Below the pieces are notes generated by a model. That model was not told the DNA's origin. It saw only the letters and a program-made list of their open reading frames with translations, and made no database searches. A stretch of 64,000 nt of DNA from Variovorax jilinensis (GTDB lineage Bacteria > Pseudomonadota > Gammaproteobacteria > Burkholderiales > Burkholderiaceae_C): positions 248,001 through 312,000 of the forward strand of contig NZ_JASZYQ010000005.1 of assembly GCF_030316885.1 (NCBI RefSeq). Direction: 5' to 3'. The translations under genes were made by a program, and so were the position numbers. Shown piece after piece: positions 53,227-62,494 of this stretch (positions are counted from its first letter, which is position 1; every line of letters starts with the position of its first letter).

Positions 53227-54237
53227 ATGAATCGAATCGCTCGCAAGGCCGCGGCACTCGCCACCGGCCTCACCCTGCTGGTCGGCAGCCTCGCCGCCCA
53301 TGCCGAAGGACAGATCCGCATCGCCGAGCAGTTCGGCATCGTCTACCTGCTGCTCAACGTGGCGCAGGAGCAGAAGCTGATCGAGAAGCATGCGAAGGCG
53401 CAGGGCGTCGACGCCAAGGTCGAATGGGTCAAGCTCTCGGGCGGCTCGGCGGTCAACGATGCACTGCTGTCCGGCAACATCGAGATCGCGGGCGCCGGCG
53501 TGGGCCCGCTGCTGACCATCTGGGACCGCACCAAGGGCAAGCAGAACGTAAAGGGCGTGGCCTCGCTGGGCAACTTCCCCTACTACCTGGTGAGCAACAA
53601 CCCGGCCGTGAAGACCATCGCCGACTTCACCGACAAGGACCGCATCGCGGTGCCGGCGGTGGGCGTGTCGGTGCAGTCGCGCGTGCTGCAGCTCGCTTCG
53701 GCCAAGCTGTGGGGCGACAAGGACTTCGACCGCCTCGACAAGATCAGCGTCGCGGTGCCGCATCCCGATGCCGCCGCCGCGATCATCAAGGGCGGCACCG
53801 AGATCACCGGCCACTTCGGCAACCCGCCGTTCCAGGAACAGGAGCTGGCCGGCAATCCGCAGGCGCACATCGTGCTCAATTCCTACCAGGTGCTGGGCGG
53901 GCCGGCATCGGCCACCGTGCTGTACGCGACCGAGAAGTTCCGCAACGAGAGCCCCAAGACCTACAAGGCCTTCGTCGGTGCGCTCAACGAGGCTGCCGAG
54001 TTCGTGACGGCCAACCCCGAGAAGGCGGCCGACATCTACATCAAGGTCGGCAACGCGAAGATCGACCGCGACCTGCTTCTCAAGATCATCAGGAACCCTG
54101 AAGTGCAATTCAAGACCACGCCGCAGAACACCTATGCGCTGGCCGAGTTCATGCATCGCGTGGGTGCCATCAAGAACAAGCCGGCGTCGGCGAAGGACTA
54201 TTTCTTCGACGACGCGCAGAACGCGGCGGGCAACTGA
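53227..54237 (+). CDS. NitT/TauT-family substrate-binding protein, first of a pair
   Basis: 336 residues with signal peptide (ALATGLTLLVGSLAAHAEGQ). Core: AEQFGIVYLLLNVAQEQKLI and GVGPLLTIWDRTKGKQNVKG. Tandem paralogue of the next gene. Probably binds a sulfonate for the ABC importer below. The next ATG overlaps its TGA by one base. Confidence 0.9.
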   Translation: MNRIARKAAALATGLTLLVGSLAAHAEGQIRIAEQFGIVYLLLNVAQEQKLIEKHAKAQGVDAKVEWVKLSGGSAVNDALLSGNIEIAGAGVGPLLTIWDRTKGKQNVKGVASLGNFPYYLVSNNPAVKTIADFTDKDRIAVPAVGVSVQSRVLQLASAKLWGDKDFDRLDKISVAVPHPDAAAAIIKGGTEITGHFGNPPFQEQELAGNPQAHIVLNSYQVLGGPASATVLYATEKFRNESPKTYKAFVGALNEAAEFVTANPEKAADIYIKVGNAKIDRDLLLKIIRNPEVQFKTTPQNTYALAEFMHRVGAIKNKPASAKDYFFDDAQNAAGN

Positions 54238-55250
54238 TGCGCCGCCTCGTCTCCGGGCGCGGGCTCGCGCTGGTCGCGGCTGCCGCGATCGGGCTGGCGC
54301 CGCTGCTCGCCCACGCCGAGGGCAAGATCAGCATCGCGCAGCAGTTCGGCATCGGCTACCTGATCCTCGACGTGGTGCGCGACCAGCAGTTGATCGAGAA
54401 GCATGGCAGGCAGCAGGGCCTGGCCATCGAGGTCGACTGGGCCAGCATCTCTGGCTCGACCGGCATGAACGAGGCGCTGCTGGCCGGCGCCGTGGACGTG
54501 GTGTCGGCCGGCGTGCCGCCCATGCTCACGCTGTGGGACCGCACGCGCGGAAAGCAGAACGTCAAGGCGGTCGCGGCGCTTGGCTCGCTGCCCAACTATC
54601 TGCTGTCGAACAATCCTGGCGTGCGCAACATCAAGGACCTGAGCGACAAGGATCGCATCGCAGTACCGGCGGCCGGCGTCGGCTTCCAGTCGCGCACGCT
54701 GCAGATCGAGACCGCGCGCGTCTTCGGCAAGGACGACTACAAGCGCTTCGACAACATCTCGGTGAGCCTGCCGCACCCCGAGGCCACGGCCGCGCTGATC
54801 AGCGGCGGCTCCGAGATCAACACGCACTTCTCGAGCGCGCCGTTCTACTACCAGGCGCTGGCCGCCAACAAGAACGTGCACAAGCTGATCAGCTCCTACG
54901 ACATCCTCGGCGGACCTGCGACCTTCAACGTGCTCTACACGACGCAGAAGTTCCACGACGAGAACCCCAGGACGTACAAGGCCTTCTACGCTGCGCTGGT
55001 CGAAGCCGCGCAACTGGTCCAGGCCGACAAGGCCAAGGCGGCCGACATCTTCATCCGCGTGCAGAAATCGAAGCTCGCGCCCGAGCTGGTGCGCAGGATC
55101 GTCGAAGACCCCGAGAACGACTTCACGGTGTCGCCGCACCGCACCTTCGTGTATGCCGAAGAGCTGCAGAAGCTCGGCATCGTGAAGACCAGGGCCGCTT
55201 CCTGGAAGGACTACTTCTTCGAGGAAGCGCACGCGCAGCCGGGCTCATGA
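54237..55250 (+). CDS. NitT/TauT-family substrate-binding protein, second of a pair
   Basis: 337 residues, signal peptide (GLALVAAAAIGLAPLLAHAE). Same architecture as the previous protein (AQQFGIGYLILDVVRDQQLI; GVPPMLTLWDRTRGKQNVK). The two differ throughout, so they are older paralogues, not a recent copy, and may bind different ligands for the same channel. Confidence 0.9.
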   Translation: MRRLVSGRGLALVAAAAIGLAPLLAHAEGKISIAQQFGIGYLILDVVRDQQLIEKHGRQQGLAIEVDWASISGSTGMNEALLAGAVDVVSAGVPPMLTLWDRTRGKQNVKAVAALGSLPNYLLSNNPGVRNIKDLSDKDRIAVPAAGVGFQSRTLQIETARVFGKDDYKRFDNISVSLPHPEATAALISGGSEINTHFSSAPFYYQALAANKNVHKLISSYDILGGPATFNVLYTTQKFHDENPRTYKAFYAALVEAAQLVQADKAKAADIFIRVQKSKLAPELVRRIVEDPENDFTVSPHRTFVYAEELQKLGIVKTRAASWKDYFFEEAHAQPGS

Positions 55251-56173
55251 CGATGGCCAGTCCGAGTCCCAGCCTGAGCGCCCTGCGCGCAGCGATGCCG
55301 CAAGGCGCCTCCGAGCCCGCCACCGCCATCGCGCAGGGCCGGCTTCATGGCGCGGCGCCTGGGCCGCGCACGCCGCCCGCTGCCCGCCCGGCCGACGAGG
55401 CGCTGCTGAAGGTCGACGGCGTGAGCCTCGAATACCGCACGCCCGAGCGCGTGGTGCGGGCCACCCATCGCGTGAGCTTCGAGCTCCACGAGTCCGAACG
55501 CTTCGTGCTGCTCGGTCCCTCGGGCTGTGGCAAGTCGACCCTGCTCAAGGCGATCGGCGGCTTCATCGCGCCGGTGGAAGGCGAGATCCGGCTCGACGGC
55601 CGCGTCGTGACCGCGCCCGGACCTGACCGCATCGTCGTGTTCCAGGAGTTCGACCAGCTGCCGCCCTGGAAGACGGTCAAGCAGAACGTGATGTTCCCGC
55701 TGCTGGCGTCACGCACCCTCGGCCGCAAGGAGGCGGAGGAGCGTGCGCTGCACTACCTGGCCAAGGTCGGCCTTGCACCGTTCGCCGACGTGCATCCGCA
55801 CCAGCTGTCGGGCGGCATGAAGCAGCGCGTGGCGATCGCGCGTGCGCTCGCGATGCAGCCCCGCGTGCTGCTGATGGACGAGCCCTTCGCCGCGCTCGAT
55901 GCACTGACCCGCCGCAAGATGCAGGAGGAACTTCTCGAACTGTGGGACGAGGTGCGCTTCACGCTGCTCTTCGTCACCCACTCGATCGAGGAAGCGCTGG
56001 TGGTCGGCAACCGGATCGCGCTGCTGTCGCCGCATCCGGGCCGCATGCGCGCCGAGATCAACAGCCACGGCTTCACGCTCGAGAGCCAGGGCGGCGCCGA
56101 ATTCCAGGCAGCGGCCCAGCGCATCCACCGGCTGCTGTTCGAACAGCCGACGACGGAAGGGGCGAGCGCATGA
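55247..56173 (+). CDS. Sulfonate/taurine-type ABC importer ATPase
   Basis: 308 residues. Extra 55-residue N-terminal stretch (Ala/Pro-rich), then GPSGCGKST, VVFQEFDQLPPWKTVKQNV, LSGGMKQRVAIARALAM, LLMDEPFAALDALTRR and FVTHSIEEALVVGNR. Starts in an ATGA overlap with the second binding-protein gene. Energises the importer with the permease that follows. Confidence 0.92.
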   Translation: MTMASPSPSLSALRAAMPQGASEPATAIAQGRLHGAAPGPRTPPAARPADEALLKVDGVSLEYRTPERVVRATHRVSFELHESERFVLLGPSGCGKSTLLKAIGGFIAPVEGEIRLDGRVVTAPGPDRIVVFQEFDQLPPWKTVKQNVMFPLLASRTLGRKEAEERALHYLAKVGLAPFADVHPHQLSGGMKQRVAIARALAMQPRVLLMDEPFAALDALTRRKMQEELLELWDEVRFTLLFVTHSIEEALVVGNRIALLSPHPGRMRAEINSHGFTLESQGGAEFQAAAQRIHRLLFEQPTTEGASA

Positions 56174-57042
56174 GCTTCGTGATCGAACCGCCGGTGCGCC
56201 CCGAGTACGAGCGCCGGCTCGAGCCCTTCACCGAACTGCCGGTCGAGCGTCCGCTGCCCTTCGCCACGCGGCTCTGGTCCCATGACTGGCTGCGCAAGGG
56301 CGTGATCCTGGTGGTGCTCGCCACGCTGTGGCAGTTGATTGCACTCTGGCAGGACAACGACCTGCTGCTGCCGACCTTCACGGCCACGGCGCGCGCACTG
56401 GTCGAGGGGATCGCCAGCGGCGAGCTGCTCGAGAGGGTGCGGCTGTCGCTGGTCGTTCTGCTGCAGGGCTACGTCGGCGGCGTGGTGCTCGCGTTCGCGC
56501 TGACGACGCTCGCAGTGTCGACGCAGATCGGGCGCGACCTGTTGAGCACCCTGACCTCGATGTTCAACCCGCTGCCCGCGATCGCGCTGCTGCCGCTGGC
56601 GCTGCTGTGGTTCGGCCTCGGGCGCGGCAGCCTGGTCTTCGTGCTGATCCATTCGGTGCTGTGGCCGCTCGCGCTCAACACCTACGCGGGCTTCCAGGGC
56701 GTGCCCGAGACGCTCCGCATGGCGGGCCGCAACTACGGCCTCAAGGGCTTGCGCTACGTGCTGCAGATCCTGGTGCCGGCGGCGCTGCCCGCGATCCTTT
56801 CCGGTCTCAAGATCGGCTGGGCCTTTGCGTGGCGCACGCTGATCGCCGCCGAGCTGGTGTTCGGCGCCTCGTCGGGCAAGGGTGGCCTGGGCTGGTACAT
56901 CTTCCAGAACCGCAACGAGCTCTACACCGACCGGGTCTTCGCCGGCCTCGTGATGGTGGTGCTGATCGGCCTTGCGGTCGAGAGCCTGGGCTTCGCGACG
57001 CTCGAGCGGCTGACTGTGCGCAAGTGGGGGCAGCAGCGCTGA
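56170..57042 (+). CDS. Sulfonate/taurine-type ABC importer permease
   Basis: 290 residues, six helices with the loop ETLRMAGRNYGLKGLRYVLQ and the C-terminal AAELVFGASSGKGGLGWYIF. Overlaps the ATPase stop by ATGA. Completes the five-gene operon from the TauD-like gene. Confidence 0.92.
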   Translation: MSFVIEPPVRPEYERRLEPFTELPVERPLPFATRLWSHDWLRKGVILVVLATLWQLIALWQDNDLLLPTFTATARALVEGIASGELLERVRLSLVVLLQGYVGGVVLAFALTTLAVSTQIGRDLLSTLTSMFNPLPAIALLPLALLWFGLGRGSLVFVLIHSVLWPLALNTYAGFQGVPETLRMAGRNYGLKGLRYVLQILVPAALPAILSGLKIGWAFAWRTLIAAELVFGASSGKGGLGWYIFQNRNELYTDRVFAGLVMVVLIGLAVESLGFATLERLTVRKWGQQR

Positions 57043-57050
57043 GCTGATCC

Positions 57051-58007
57051 TCAGGCCGCCAGCCGTCGCACCGGCTCGGCGGCCAGCTCGCGGGCACGCC
57101 GGGCCTCGTAGCTGCGAAGCTGCGCATGGGCCAGCGGCAACAGCACCGTGTCGGCCGTGGACCAGCGGCCGCGGCGCAGGAAGTCGCCGAGGATGTGATC
57201 GCCCTCGGTCGGCGCGCCGCGCTCGATGTCGTCGAGCAGGGATGCGACGAGGGTCGAACCCGGTGCGGTCAGGGCCGCGCGCGTGCGGCCCAGCGCCTCG
57301 GGGCTGGGCGCGAAGCCGTTGTGTGCCGCGATGCGGCTGCATTCGTTGAGCAGTTCGAGCGCCACGTCTTGCGCCCCGGCCTGAACGAGGTCGCCGACGC
57401 TGGCGCGCATCAGGCTGGTGGCGCTCGCCAGCGTCGCGATGTGGACCCATTTCTCCCACATGGCCTGCAGGATGCGTTCGCTGGGCTGGCTGTCGAAGCG
57501 GGCGGCTGCGAACGCGGCCGCGATGGCATCGACCCGCTCGCTGCGCGTGCCGTCGAGTTCGCCGAAGGCGAGGGTGTGGTCACGGTTCAGGTGTTTCACC
57601 CTGCCATCGTCGGCCAGCGAGGCCGAGATCACGGCGAGGCCGCCGAGCAGCCGGGCGTAGCCGAAGCGCTCGGTCAGCCGGTCGAGGTGCCGAATCCCGT
57701 TGAGCAGCGGAAGAATGGCTGTCTGCGGACCCACCGCGGGCGCGAAGGCCGCGATCGTCGCTTCGAGGTCGTAGGCCTTGCAGGCCACGATGACCAAGTC
57801 GTAGTGGGACCTGAGCTTGTGGGCCAGCACGGTCGGCGGCGACGCCACGCGGATGTCGCCCGCCGGGCTGTCGACCAGCAGGCCGTGCGCGGCCAGCTGG
57901 ACGGCGCGAGGCTGGCGCACCAGGAAGCTCACGTCCTGCCGGGCCTGCAGCAGCCTGCCGCCGAAGTAGCCGCCCAGGGCACCTGCACCGACGACGAGGA
58001 TTCTCAT
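57051..58007 (-). CDS. panE: 2-dehydropantoate reductase (ketopantoate reductase)
   Basis: 318 residues. Rossmann motif GAGALGGYFGG, IVACKAYDLEATIAAFAP and the C-terminal EGDHILGDFLRRG of ApbA/PanE proteins. Reduces ketopantoate to pantoate with NADPH in pantothenate synthesis; paralogues often serve other reductions. Its promoter would be separate from the MetQ gene, 21 bp away. Not obviously a sulfur gene. Confidence 0.85.
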   Translation of the reverse strand: MRILVVGAGALGGYFGGRLLQARQDVSFLVRQPRAVQLAAHGLLVDSPAGDIRVASPPTVLAHKLRSHYDLVIVACKAYDLEATIAAFAPAVGPQTAILPLLNGIRHLDRLTERFGYARLLGGLAVISASLADDGRVKHLNRDHTLAFGELDGTRSERVDAIAAAFAAARFDSQPSERILQAMWEKWVHIATLASATSLMRASVGDLVQAGAQDVALELLNECSRIAAHNGFAPSPEALGRTRAALTAPGSTLVASLLDDIERGAPTEGDHILGDFLRRGRWSTADTVLLPLAHAQLRSYEARRARELAAEPVRRLAA

Positions 58008-58028
58008 GGAGGGTCTCCGGGTAAGAAA

Positions 58029-58850
58029 TCAGAAGGCGGGCACGAGCGCGCCCTTGAACTGGGTCTCGATGTAGCTCTTGACCTCCGGCGACTGGTAGGC
58101 CTTCACGAGCTGCTGCGCCCAGGGCTTGTCCTTGTCGGCGCGTCGCACCGCGATGATGTTGGCGTAGGGGCCTTGCGGCGATTCCTTGATCACGCCGTCC
58201 TTCGTCAACGTGAGTCCGGCCTTCTCGGCATAGTCGTTGTTGATCGATGCGATCGTGAGGTCGTCGAGCGAGCGCGGCAACTGGGCGGCATCGAGCGGCA
58301 CCAGCTTGAGCTTCTTCGGGTTCGACACGACGTCGAGCGGCGTCGCATTGTTGTTCTTCACCGCTTCCGGCTTGAGCGTGATCAGCTTGGCTTCCTGCAG
58401 CAGCAGCAGGGCGCGGTTGCCGTTGGACGGATCGTTCTGGATGCCGACCGAGGCGCCGTCGGGCAGCTGGTCGATCGACTTGATCTTGCGCGAGTAGAAG
58501 CCCAGCGGCGCCGTGATCGTGAGACCGACCGGCACGATGTCGAAGCCGCGCGACTTGTTCTGGTTGTCGAGGAAGGGCTGGTGCTGGAAGGCGTTGGCAT
58601 CGAGGTCGCCGGCCGCCAGCGCCGCATTGGGCAGCTGGTAGTCGTTGAAGACCACGACCTGGAGGTTGAGGCCGTCGCGCGCTGCCGCCTTCTTGACGAT
58701 CTCCCAGATCTGCTCGCCGCTGCCGACCGAGACGCCGACCTTGAGCGGCTTCTTCTCCTGCGCCTGTGCGGCACCGCCGGCGAGAAGCGCCATGGAGGCG
58801 ATGGAGACGGATGCGACGAGTGCGGCGCGGCGGCGGATGGAGAACTGCAT
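58029..58850 (-). CDS. MetQ/NlpA-family methionine-binding protein without lipobox
   Basis: 273 residues with signal peptide (LVASVSIASMALLAGGAAQA). Core KVGVSVGSGEQIWEIVKKAA and LDANAFQHQPFLDNQN belong to the MetQ family, which binds methionine or related compounds. The usual lipoprotein Cys is missing, so it would be a soluble periplasmic protein. There is no metN or metI nearby. The first gene on its strand at this divergent region. Confidence 0.86.
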   Translation of the reverse strand: MQFSIRRRAALVASVSIASMALLAGGAAQAQEKKPLKVGVSVGSGEQIWEIVKKAAARDGLNLQVVVFNDYQLPNAALAAGDLDANAFQHQPFLDNQNKSRGFDIVPVGLTITAPLGFYSRKIKSIDQLPDGASVGIQNDPSNGNRALLLLQEAKLITLKPEAVKNNNATPLDVVSNPKKLKLVPLDAAQLPRSLDDLTIASINNDYAEKAGLTLTKDGVIKESPQGPYANIIAVRRADKDKPWAQQLVKAYQSPEVKSYIETQFKGALVPAF

Positions 58851-58922
58851 GATGGGATCGGGAGTCGAATGGGAAAGCCGCGACTGTGCCTGCCGCGGCT
58901 GCGATGCGGAACGAAGAAAACC

Positions 58923-58947
58923 GCATAAGCACGCAACGATTGCGTTG
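58923..58947. promoter_or_regulatory. GCATAA and perfect inverted repeat CAACG-ATTG-CGTTG
   Basis: Between the divergent MetQ and CMD genes. GCATAA at 58923-58928, inverted repeat at 58934-58947 (five-base arms, four-base spacer). The layout resembles the ATAT-type elements upstream of other island genes. Confidence 0.35.
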
Positions 58948-59041
58948 TTCCCCTGCGGGCGGGCCGCTCCCACACTGGCCGCCCGATCGACCGCCTGCGC
59001 GTCGCCGCGTCGTCCGTTCCCGAACTCCCGCAAGCCACCGC

Positions 59042-59653
59042 ATGACCATCACCAGCAAACCCGATGTGATCGACGAACTCACCGGCATCCGGGCGGTCGA
59101 CGCATCCGATGCCGAACGCGGCCATCGCGCGCAGGCGCGCCGGCATGCCCAGCGCAGCTACCTCGCATTGTTCGAGCCTGCGGAGGCCGATTCGGAAGAC
59201 GACACGCCCTTCACCGTGGCAGAGCGCTTCGCGGTCGCGGCCTTCGTGGCGCGCCTTCATGGGCAGGCGGGCATCGCCGAGTTCTATCGCAGCGAGGGCG
59301 CGCAGCGCGGTGCGTCGACCCAGCGCCTCGAAGCCGTGATCGCCGAGGCGGCCGCGCTTGCCGACGGCGACGCCCGCAGTCCGGGTGCCGCCGGCCCGGG
59401 CGGTGGCGCGAAGCAGCCGCGCCGCACCCTGTTCGGCGCTCATCTGGCGGCCGCTCTCGCGCATGCGCACCTGATCGTGCTGCATCCGCGGAATGCGAAG
59501 GCGGAGCATCTGCAGGCGCTGCTGGACGCGGACTGGTCGGCGGACGACATCGTGACGCTGTCGCAGCTGGTCGCGTTCGTGGCCTTCCAGATCCGGGTCG
59601 TGGTCGGCCTGCGAAATCTCGCGGCCCGTCCTGCATCGCGCGTGGCCGCCTGA
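59042..59653 (+). CDS. Cysteine-free CMD/AhpD-like domain protein (Avi_7170 type)
   Basis: 203 residues, helical; ERFAVAAFVARLHGQAGIAE and TLSQLVAFVAFQIRVVVGL resemble carboxymuconolactone decarboxylase/AhpD proteins. It contains no cysteine at all, so the CxxC of AhpD alkylhydroperoxidases is absent. The Avi_7170-type family often occurs near flavin-dependent monooxygenases. The ATG at 59042 is preceded by a weak site; function unknown. Confidence 0.8.
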   Translation: MTITSKPDVIDELTGIRAVDASDAERGHRAQARRHAQRSYLALFEPAEADSEDDTPFTVAERFAVAAFVARLHGQAGIAEFYRSEGAQRGASTQRLEAVIAEAAALADGDARSPGAAGPGGGAKQPRRTLFGAHLAAALAHAHLIVLHPRNAKAEHLQALLDADWSADDIVTLSQLVAFVAFQIRVVVGLRNLAARPASRVAA

Positions 59654-59678
59654 TGCGAGGGATGGCCGGCACGGCCTC

Positions 59679-61274
59679 TCAGGCGAAGAAGCGGAAGCGC
59701 ACGGTCGGATCGCGCATGACGCGCTCGCTGAGCGCGCGCTCCCAGGCCAGGTAGTCGGACCACACGCGCTGGCGCCGCTCGGCCGGCACCCGCATGACCG
59801 AACCCCAATCGTCCTCGAACGGGGTCAGCAGTTGCGCGGGCGCCCAGTGTGCTTCGGTCGGCAGGCCGGCGGCTTCCCAGGCTTCGGTGCCGCCGCGCAG
59901 CCAGCCGAAGTGCCGCGCGGGCCATCGCTCGCGGGCATCGCGCGCCACCCGGCGCGCCGCACGGCCGTCGGGCGAGGTGAAGACGATGCGGTCGGCGTCA
60001 GGCAACAGCGCACCCAGGGGTTCGAGCGTGAAGGGCAGCAGGAAGCTCGCGCGCGGCAGGTGCCGTTGCTCGTAGTCGGCGCTCGGGCCCACGTCGACCA
60101 CCTGCGTGCGAGCGGATGCGGAATGCAGCAGCGACTCGAGGTCCGGCGGCGAGAGGCCGGTGCCTTGCGCCGCTGCATCCTCGGCGTCATGCGCCGCGCG
60201 GCCATCCGACCCGGTCGTCCGAGCGATCGGCGGGTCGCCGTCGAGGATGAACACGTCGGCCTGGCCCAGCTGGATCAGCCAGAAGGCCGTGACTGCCGCT
60301 CGCAGTCGGTGGGCATCGTCGATGAGAACGATGCGCGCCTTGCGCGTGCCGACCAGGTTCTCGAAGTGCATCAGCAACTGGCCGCCGGGCACGGCGCGGA
60401 TGCCGCTTCGCTCGTCATCCGCAGCGCCGGGGCGCAGGTCGAAGAGGTAGAGCGTACGGTTGGTGTCGGCCTGCAGCGCTGGCAGTCCGTTCGATGGCAG
60501 CAGCGGCAGGGCGTGGCGATCGATCAGGGTGCAGGCGCGGCGACGCAGTTCGGCTTCGGGCGCCTGAGGCAGCTCGATCGCGGGCACGGCGTTGCGAAGC
60601 ACCGGTGCACCGGACAAGGCCCACCGCATCACGCCGTCTTCGAGGAAGCGGGCATCGGGATGGCCCAGCAGCCGCAGCGTGGTACTGCCGACGATGCCGC
60701 GCGTGCGGCTGAAGCAGTTGACGACCCAGGGTGCGGCCGACGCATCGGCCGTCCACTCGCGCAACGCGAGTTCGGTGCCCGCATGGTTGCCGGCACCGGG
60801 CAGCGACAGGTAGGCGTATTCGTCAGCGGGCCTGGCGTCGACGAGCGTCGCCGGCCTTGCGGACCGCTGCTGCGCCCTGAGCGCCTCGCCGTCGAGCGTG
60901 GGCGTCGCGTGGCGTTCGAGCACCTGGCCGCCGAATGCCTTGACCAGGGTGCCGTAGCCGTCGATCAGCGGCAAGCCCGCAGCGGTCCATGCGGCCGTGC
61001 CGCCTTCCAGCAACTCCACCTGTACATAGCCCATCCGCACCAGCAGGCGCTCGGCCCGTGCCGCCGGGCCCTCGGTCTCGCTCCCGTCGTCGATCAGCAC
61101 CACCGTCGTGGAAAGCCGGGGCACCAGCGCGCGCAGCTCGAGTTCCAGCGAAGAGAGTGGTGCCATGCGCGCGAGGTTGAGGTGGCCACCCACGTAGGCG
61201 CGTGCCTCGCGCACGTCGAGCAGCGCGAGCTCCTGTTCGCCGAGCAGCAGTGAGTGAAGTGCCTGCGGTGTCAT
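59679..61274 (-). CDS. Four-domain rhodanese, second copy
   Basis: 531 residues, paralogue of the gene at 50410 (both end in a YLxWE motif before an FR-x-[LF] tail). Active-site positions: domain 1 VVLIDDGSET (Asp), domain 2 WVVNCFSRTRG with C187, domain 3 RIVLIDDAHRLR (Asp), domain 4 RIVFTSPDGR (no Cys). So only domain 2 looks catalytic. No signal peptide. It is alone on its strand between CMD and desaturase genes. The 156-bp upstream gap holds an inverted repeat at 61351-61368. Confidence 0.88.
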   Translation of the reverse strand: MTPQALHSLLLGEQELALLDVREARAYVGGHLNLARMAPLSSLELELRALVPRLSTTVVLIDDGSETEGPAARAERLLVRMGYVQVELLEGGTAAWTAAGLPLIDGYGTLVKAFGGQVLERHATPTLDGEALRAQQRSARPATLVDARPADEYAYLSLPGAGNHAGTELALREWTADASAAPWVVNCFSRTRGIVGSTTLRLLGHPDARFLEDGVMRWALSGAPVLRNAVPAIELPQAPEAELRRRACTLIDRHALPLLPSNGLPALQADTNRTLYLFDLRPGAADDERSGIRAVPGGQLLMHFENLVGTRKARIVLIDDAHRLRAAVTAFWLIQLGQADVFILDGDPPIARTTGSDGRAAHDAEDAAAQGTGLSPPDLESLLHSASARTQVVDVGPSADYEQRHLPRASFLLPFTLEPLGALLPDADRIVFTSPDGRAARRVARDARERWPARHFGWLRGGTEAWEAAGLPTEAHWAPAQLLTPFEDDWGSVMRVPAERRQRVWSDYLAWERALSERVMRDPTVRFRFFA

Positions 61275-61350
61275 CGGTGGGTGCGGCAATGGAAGCGGGT
61301 TCGCGACCTGGCACTGTAGATCAGACCCGGGCCGCGACCAACGATGAATC

Positions 61351-61368
61351 GCGCATGTGCTCATGCGC
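61351..61368. promoter_or_regulatory. Inverted repeat GCGCATG-TGCT-CATGCGC
   Basis: Perfect seven-base arms with a four-base loop between the rhodanese (minus) and desaturase (plus) genes. Operator or weak hairpin; no T-run. Confidence 0.3.
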
Positions 61369-61430
61369 AATGGGCGCAAGCGATGCATGGCCGAAGGCCG
61401 AAGATTCCCCGCCACCGCTGCAGAGGCCCG

Positions 61431-62369
61431 ATGACTCCCACGCTCGCTCGCCCGACTTCTTCCGACGCCGCCTTCGCGCAGCGGTGGTGGCGGCGTTGCG
61501 AGGCGCCGACCCTCGTGCTTGCGGTGTTGCTCTACCTGGCCTGGGCAGCGCTGGTGCGCTGGCATCCGGTCGTGCCGACGGCGTTGCTGTTCGTGCTCGG
61601 CGGCTGCGTCGCGCAGCTGCACTCGTCGCTGCAGCACGAGGCGATCCATGCGATGCGCCGCGTCCCGAGGGCGCTGCGGCTGGCACTGGTCTGGCCGCCG
61701 CTCAACCTCTGGCTGCCCTATGCGCTCTACCACCGCAGCCACAGCAGCCACCACGTCAATTTCCATCTCACGCATCCGCAGAAGGACACCGAGAGCGTCT
61801 ACCACTCGGCCCAGGCCTGGGAGGCCTACGGCCCGCTGCGCCGGGCCCTCTTCGCGGCCAACCAGACGCTGGCCTTCCGCCTGGTCGCGGGGCCGTGGCT
61901 CTGCCTGGCGAGCCTGCTGCGTTCGGAAGTGGGCCGGCTGGCGCGAGGCGACTTCTCGCATGTGGGTATCTGGCTCGTGCACGCGGCGGGCGTGGCGCCG
62001 ATCCTCTGGTACGTGACGCAGTTCTGCGGCATGCCGCTGGCCAAGTACCTGCTGTGCTTCGTCTATCCGGGCATGATGCTCGGCGCATTGCGCTCGTTCA
62101 CCGAACACCGGTGGGACGATGCGCCGCACGAGCGCGTGGCCATCGTCGAATCGAACGCACTGTTCGGACTGCTCTATCTGAACAACAACCTGCATCACGT
62201 GCACCACCGGTCGCCCACGATGCCGTGGTACGAGATCCCGGGCCACTTCCGGCGCCATCGCGAATCGGTGCTCGCAGCCAACGGCAACTTCTACTACAGC
62301 GGCTACGGGCAGATCGCGCGCCGCTACCTGCTGCGGCCGGTGTTCCGGCCGGTGCATCCGCACTGGTGA
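61431..62369 (+). CDS. Membrane fatty-acid desaturase-like protein
   Basis: 312 residues with four hydrophobic segments and three histidine boxes for a di-iron centre: HEAIH (69-73), HRSHSSHH (101-108) and HHVHH (255-259). The ATG at 61431 gives this N-terminus; an earlier one at 61344 lacks a site. Desaturases and hydroxylases share this fold. Its substrate may be a fatty acid or another lipid-like molecule; link to sulfur metabolism is positional only. Confidence 0.85.
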   Translation: MTPTLARPTSSDAAFAQRWWRRCEAPTLVLAVLLYLAWAALVRWHPVVPTALLFVLGGCVAQLHSSLQHEAIHAMRRVPRALRLALVWPPLNLWLPYALYHRSHSSHHVNFHLTHPQKDTESVYHSAQAWEAYGPLRRALFAANQTLAFRLVAGPWLCLASLLRSEVGRLARGDFSHVGIWLVHAAGVAPILWYVTQFCGMPLAKYLLCFVYPGMMLGALRSFTEHRWDDAPHERVAIVESNALFGLLYLNNNLHHVHHRSPTMPWYEIPGHFRRHRESVLAANGNFYYSGYGQIARRYLLRPVFRPVHPHW

Positions 62370-62400
62370 AGGCATCGCGGGCGCTCGTGGCGCGAAAAGC

Positions 62401-62454
62401 GCATATGCAAGCGCGAACAACGCATTCGACAGGGCCGGCGGCGCCGCCTAAGGT
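62401..62454 (+). promoter_or_regulatory. Putative promoter with GCATATGCAA element
   Basis: GCATATGCAA (62401-62410), weak -35 TTCGAC (62425-62430), -10 TAAGGT (62449-62454) at 18-bp spacing. ATAT is about 22 bp before the -35. It drives the SsuA-like gene at 62495. Confidence 0.4.
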
Positions 62455-62494
62455 GCTCGCCAGTTCATTTCATACTGTCGAAGAGGAGCCCGTC

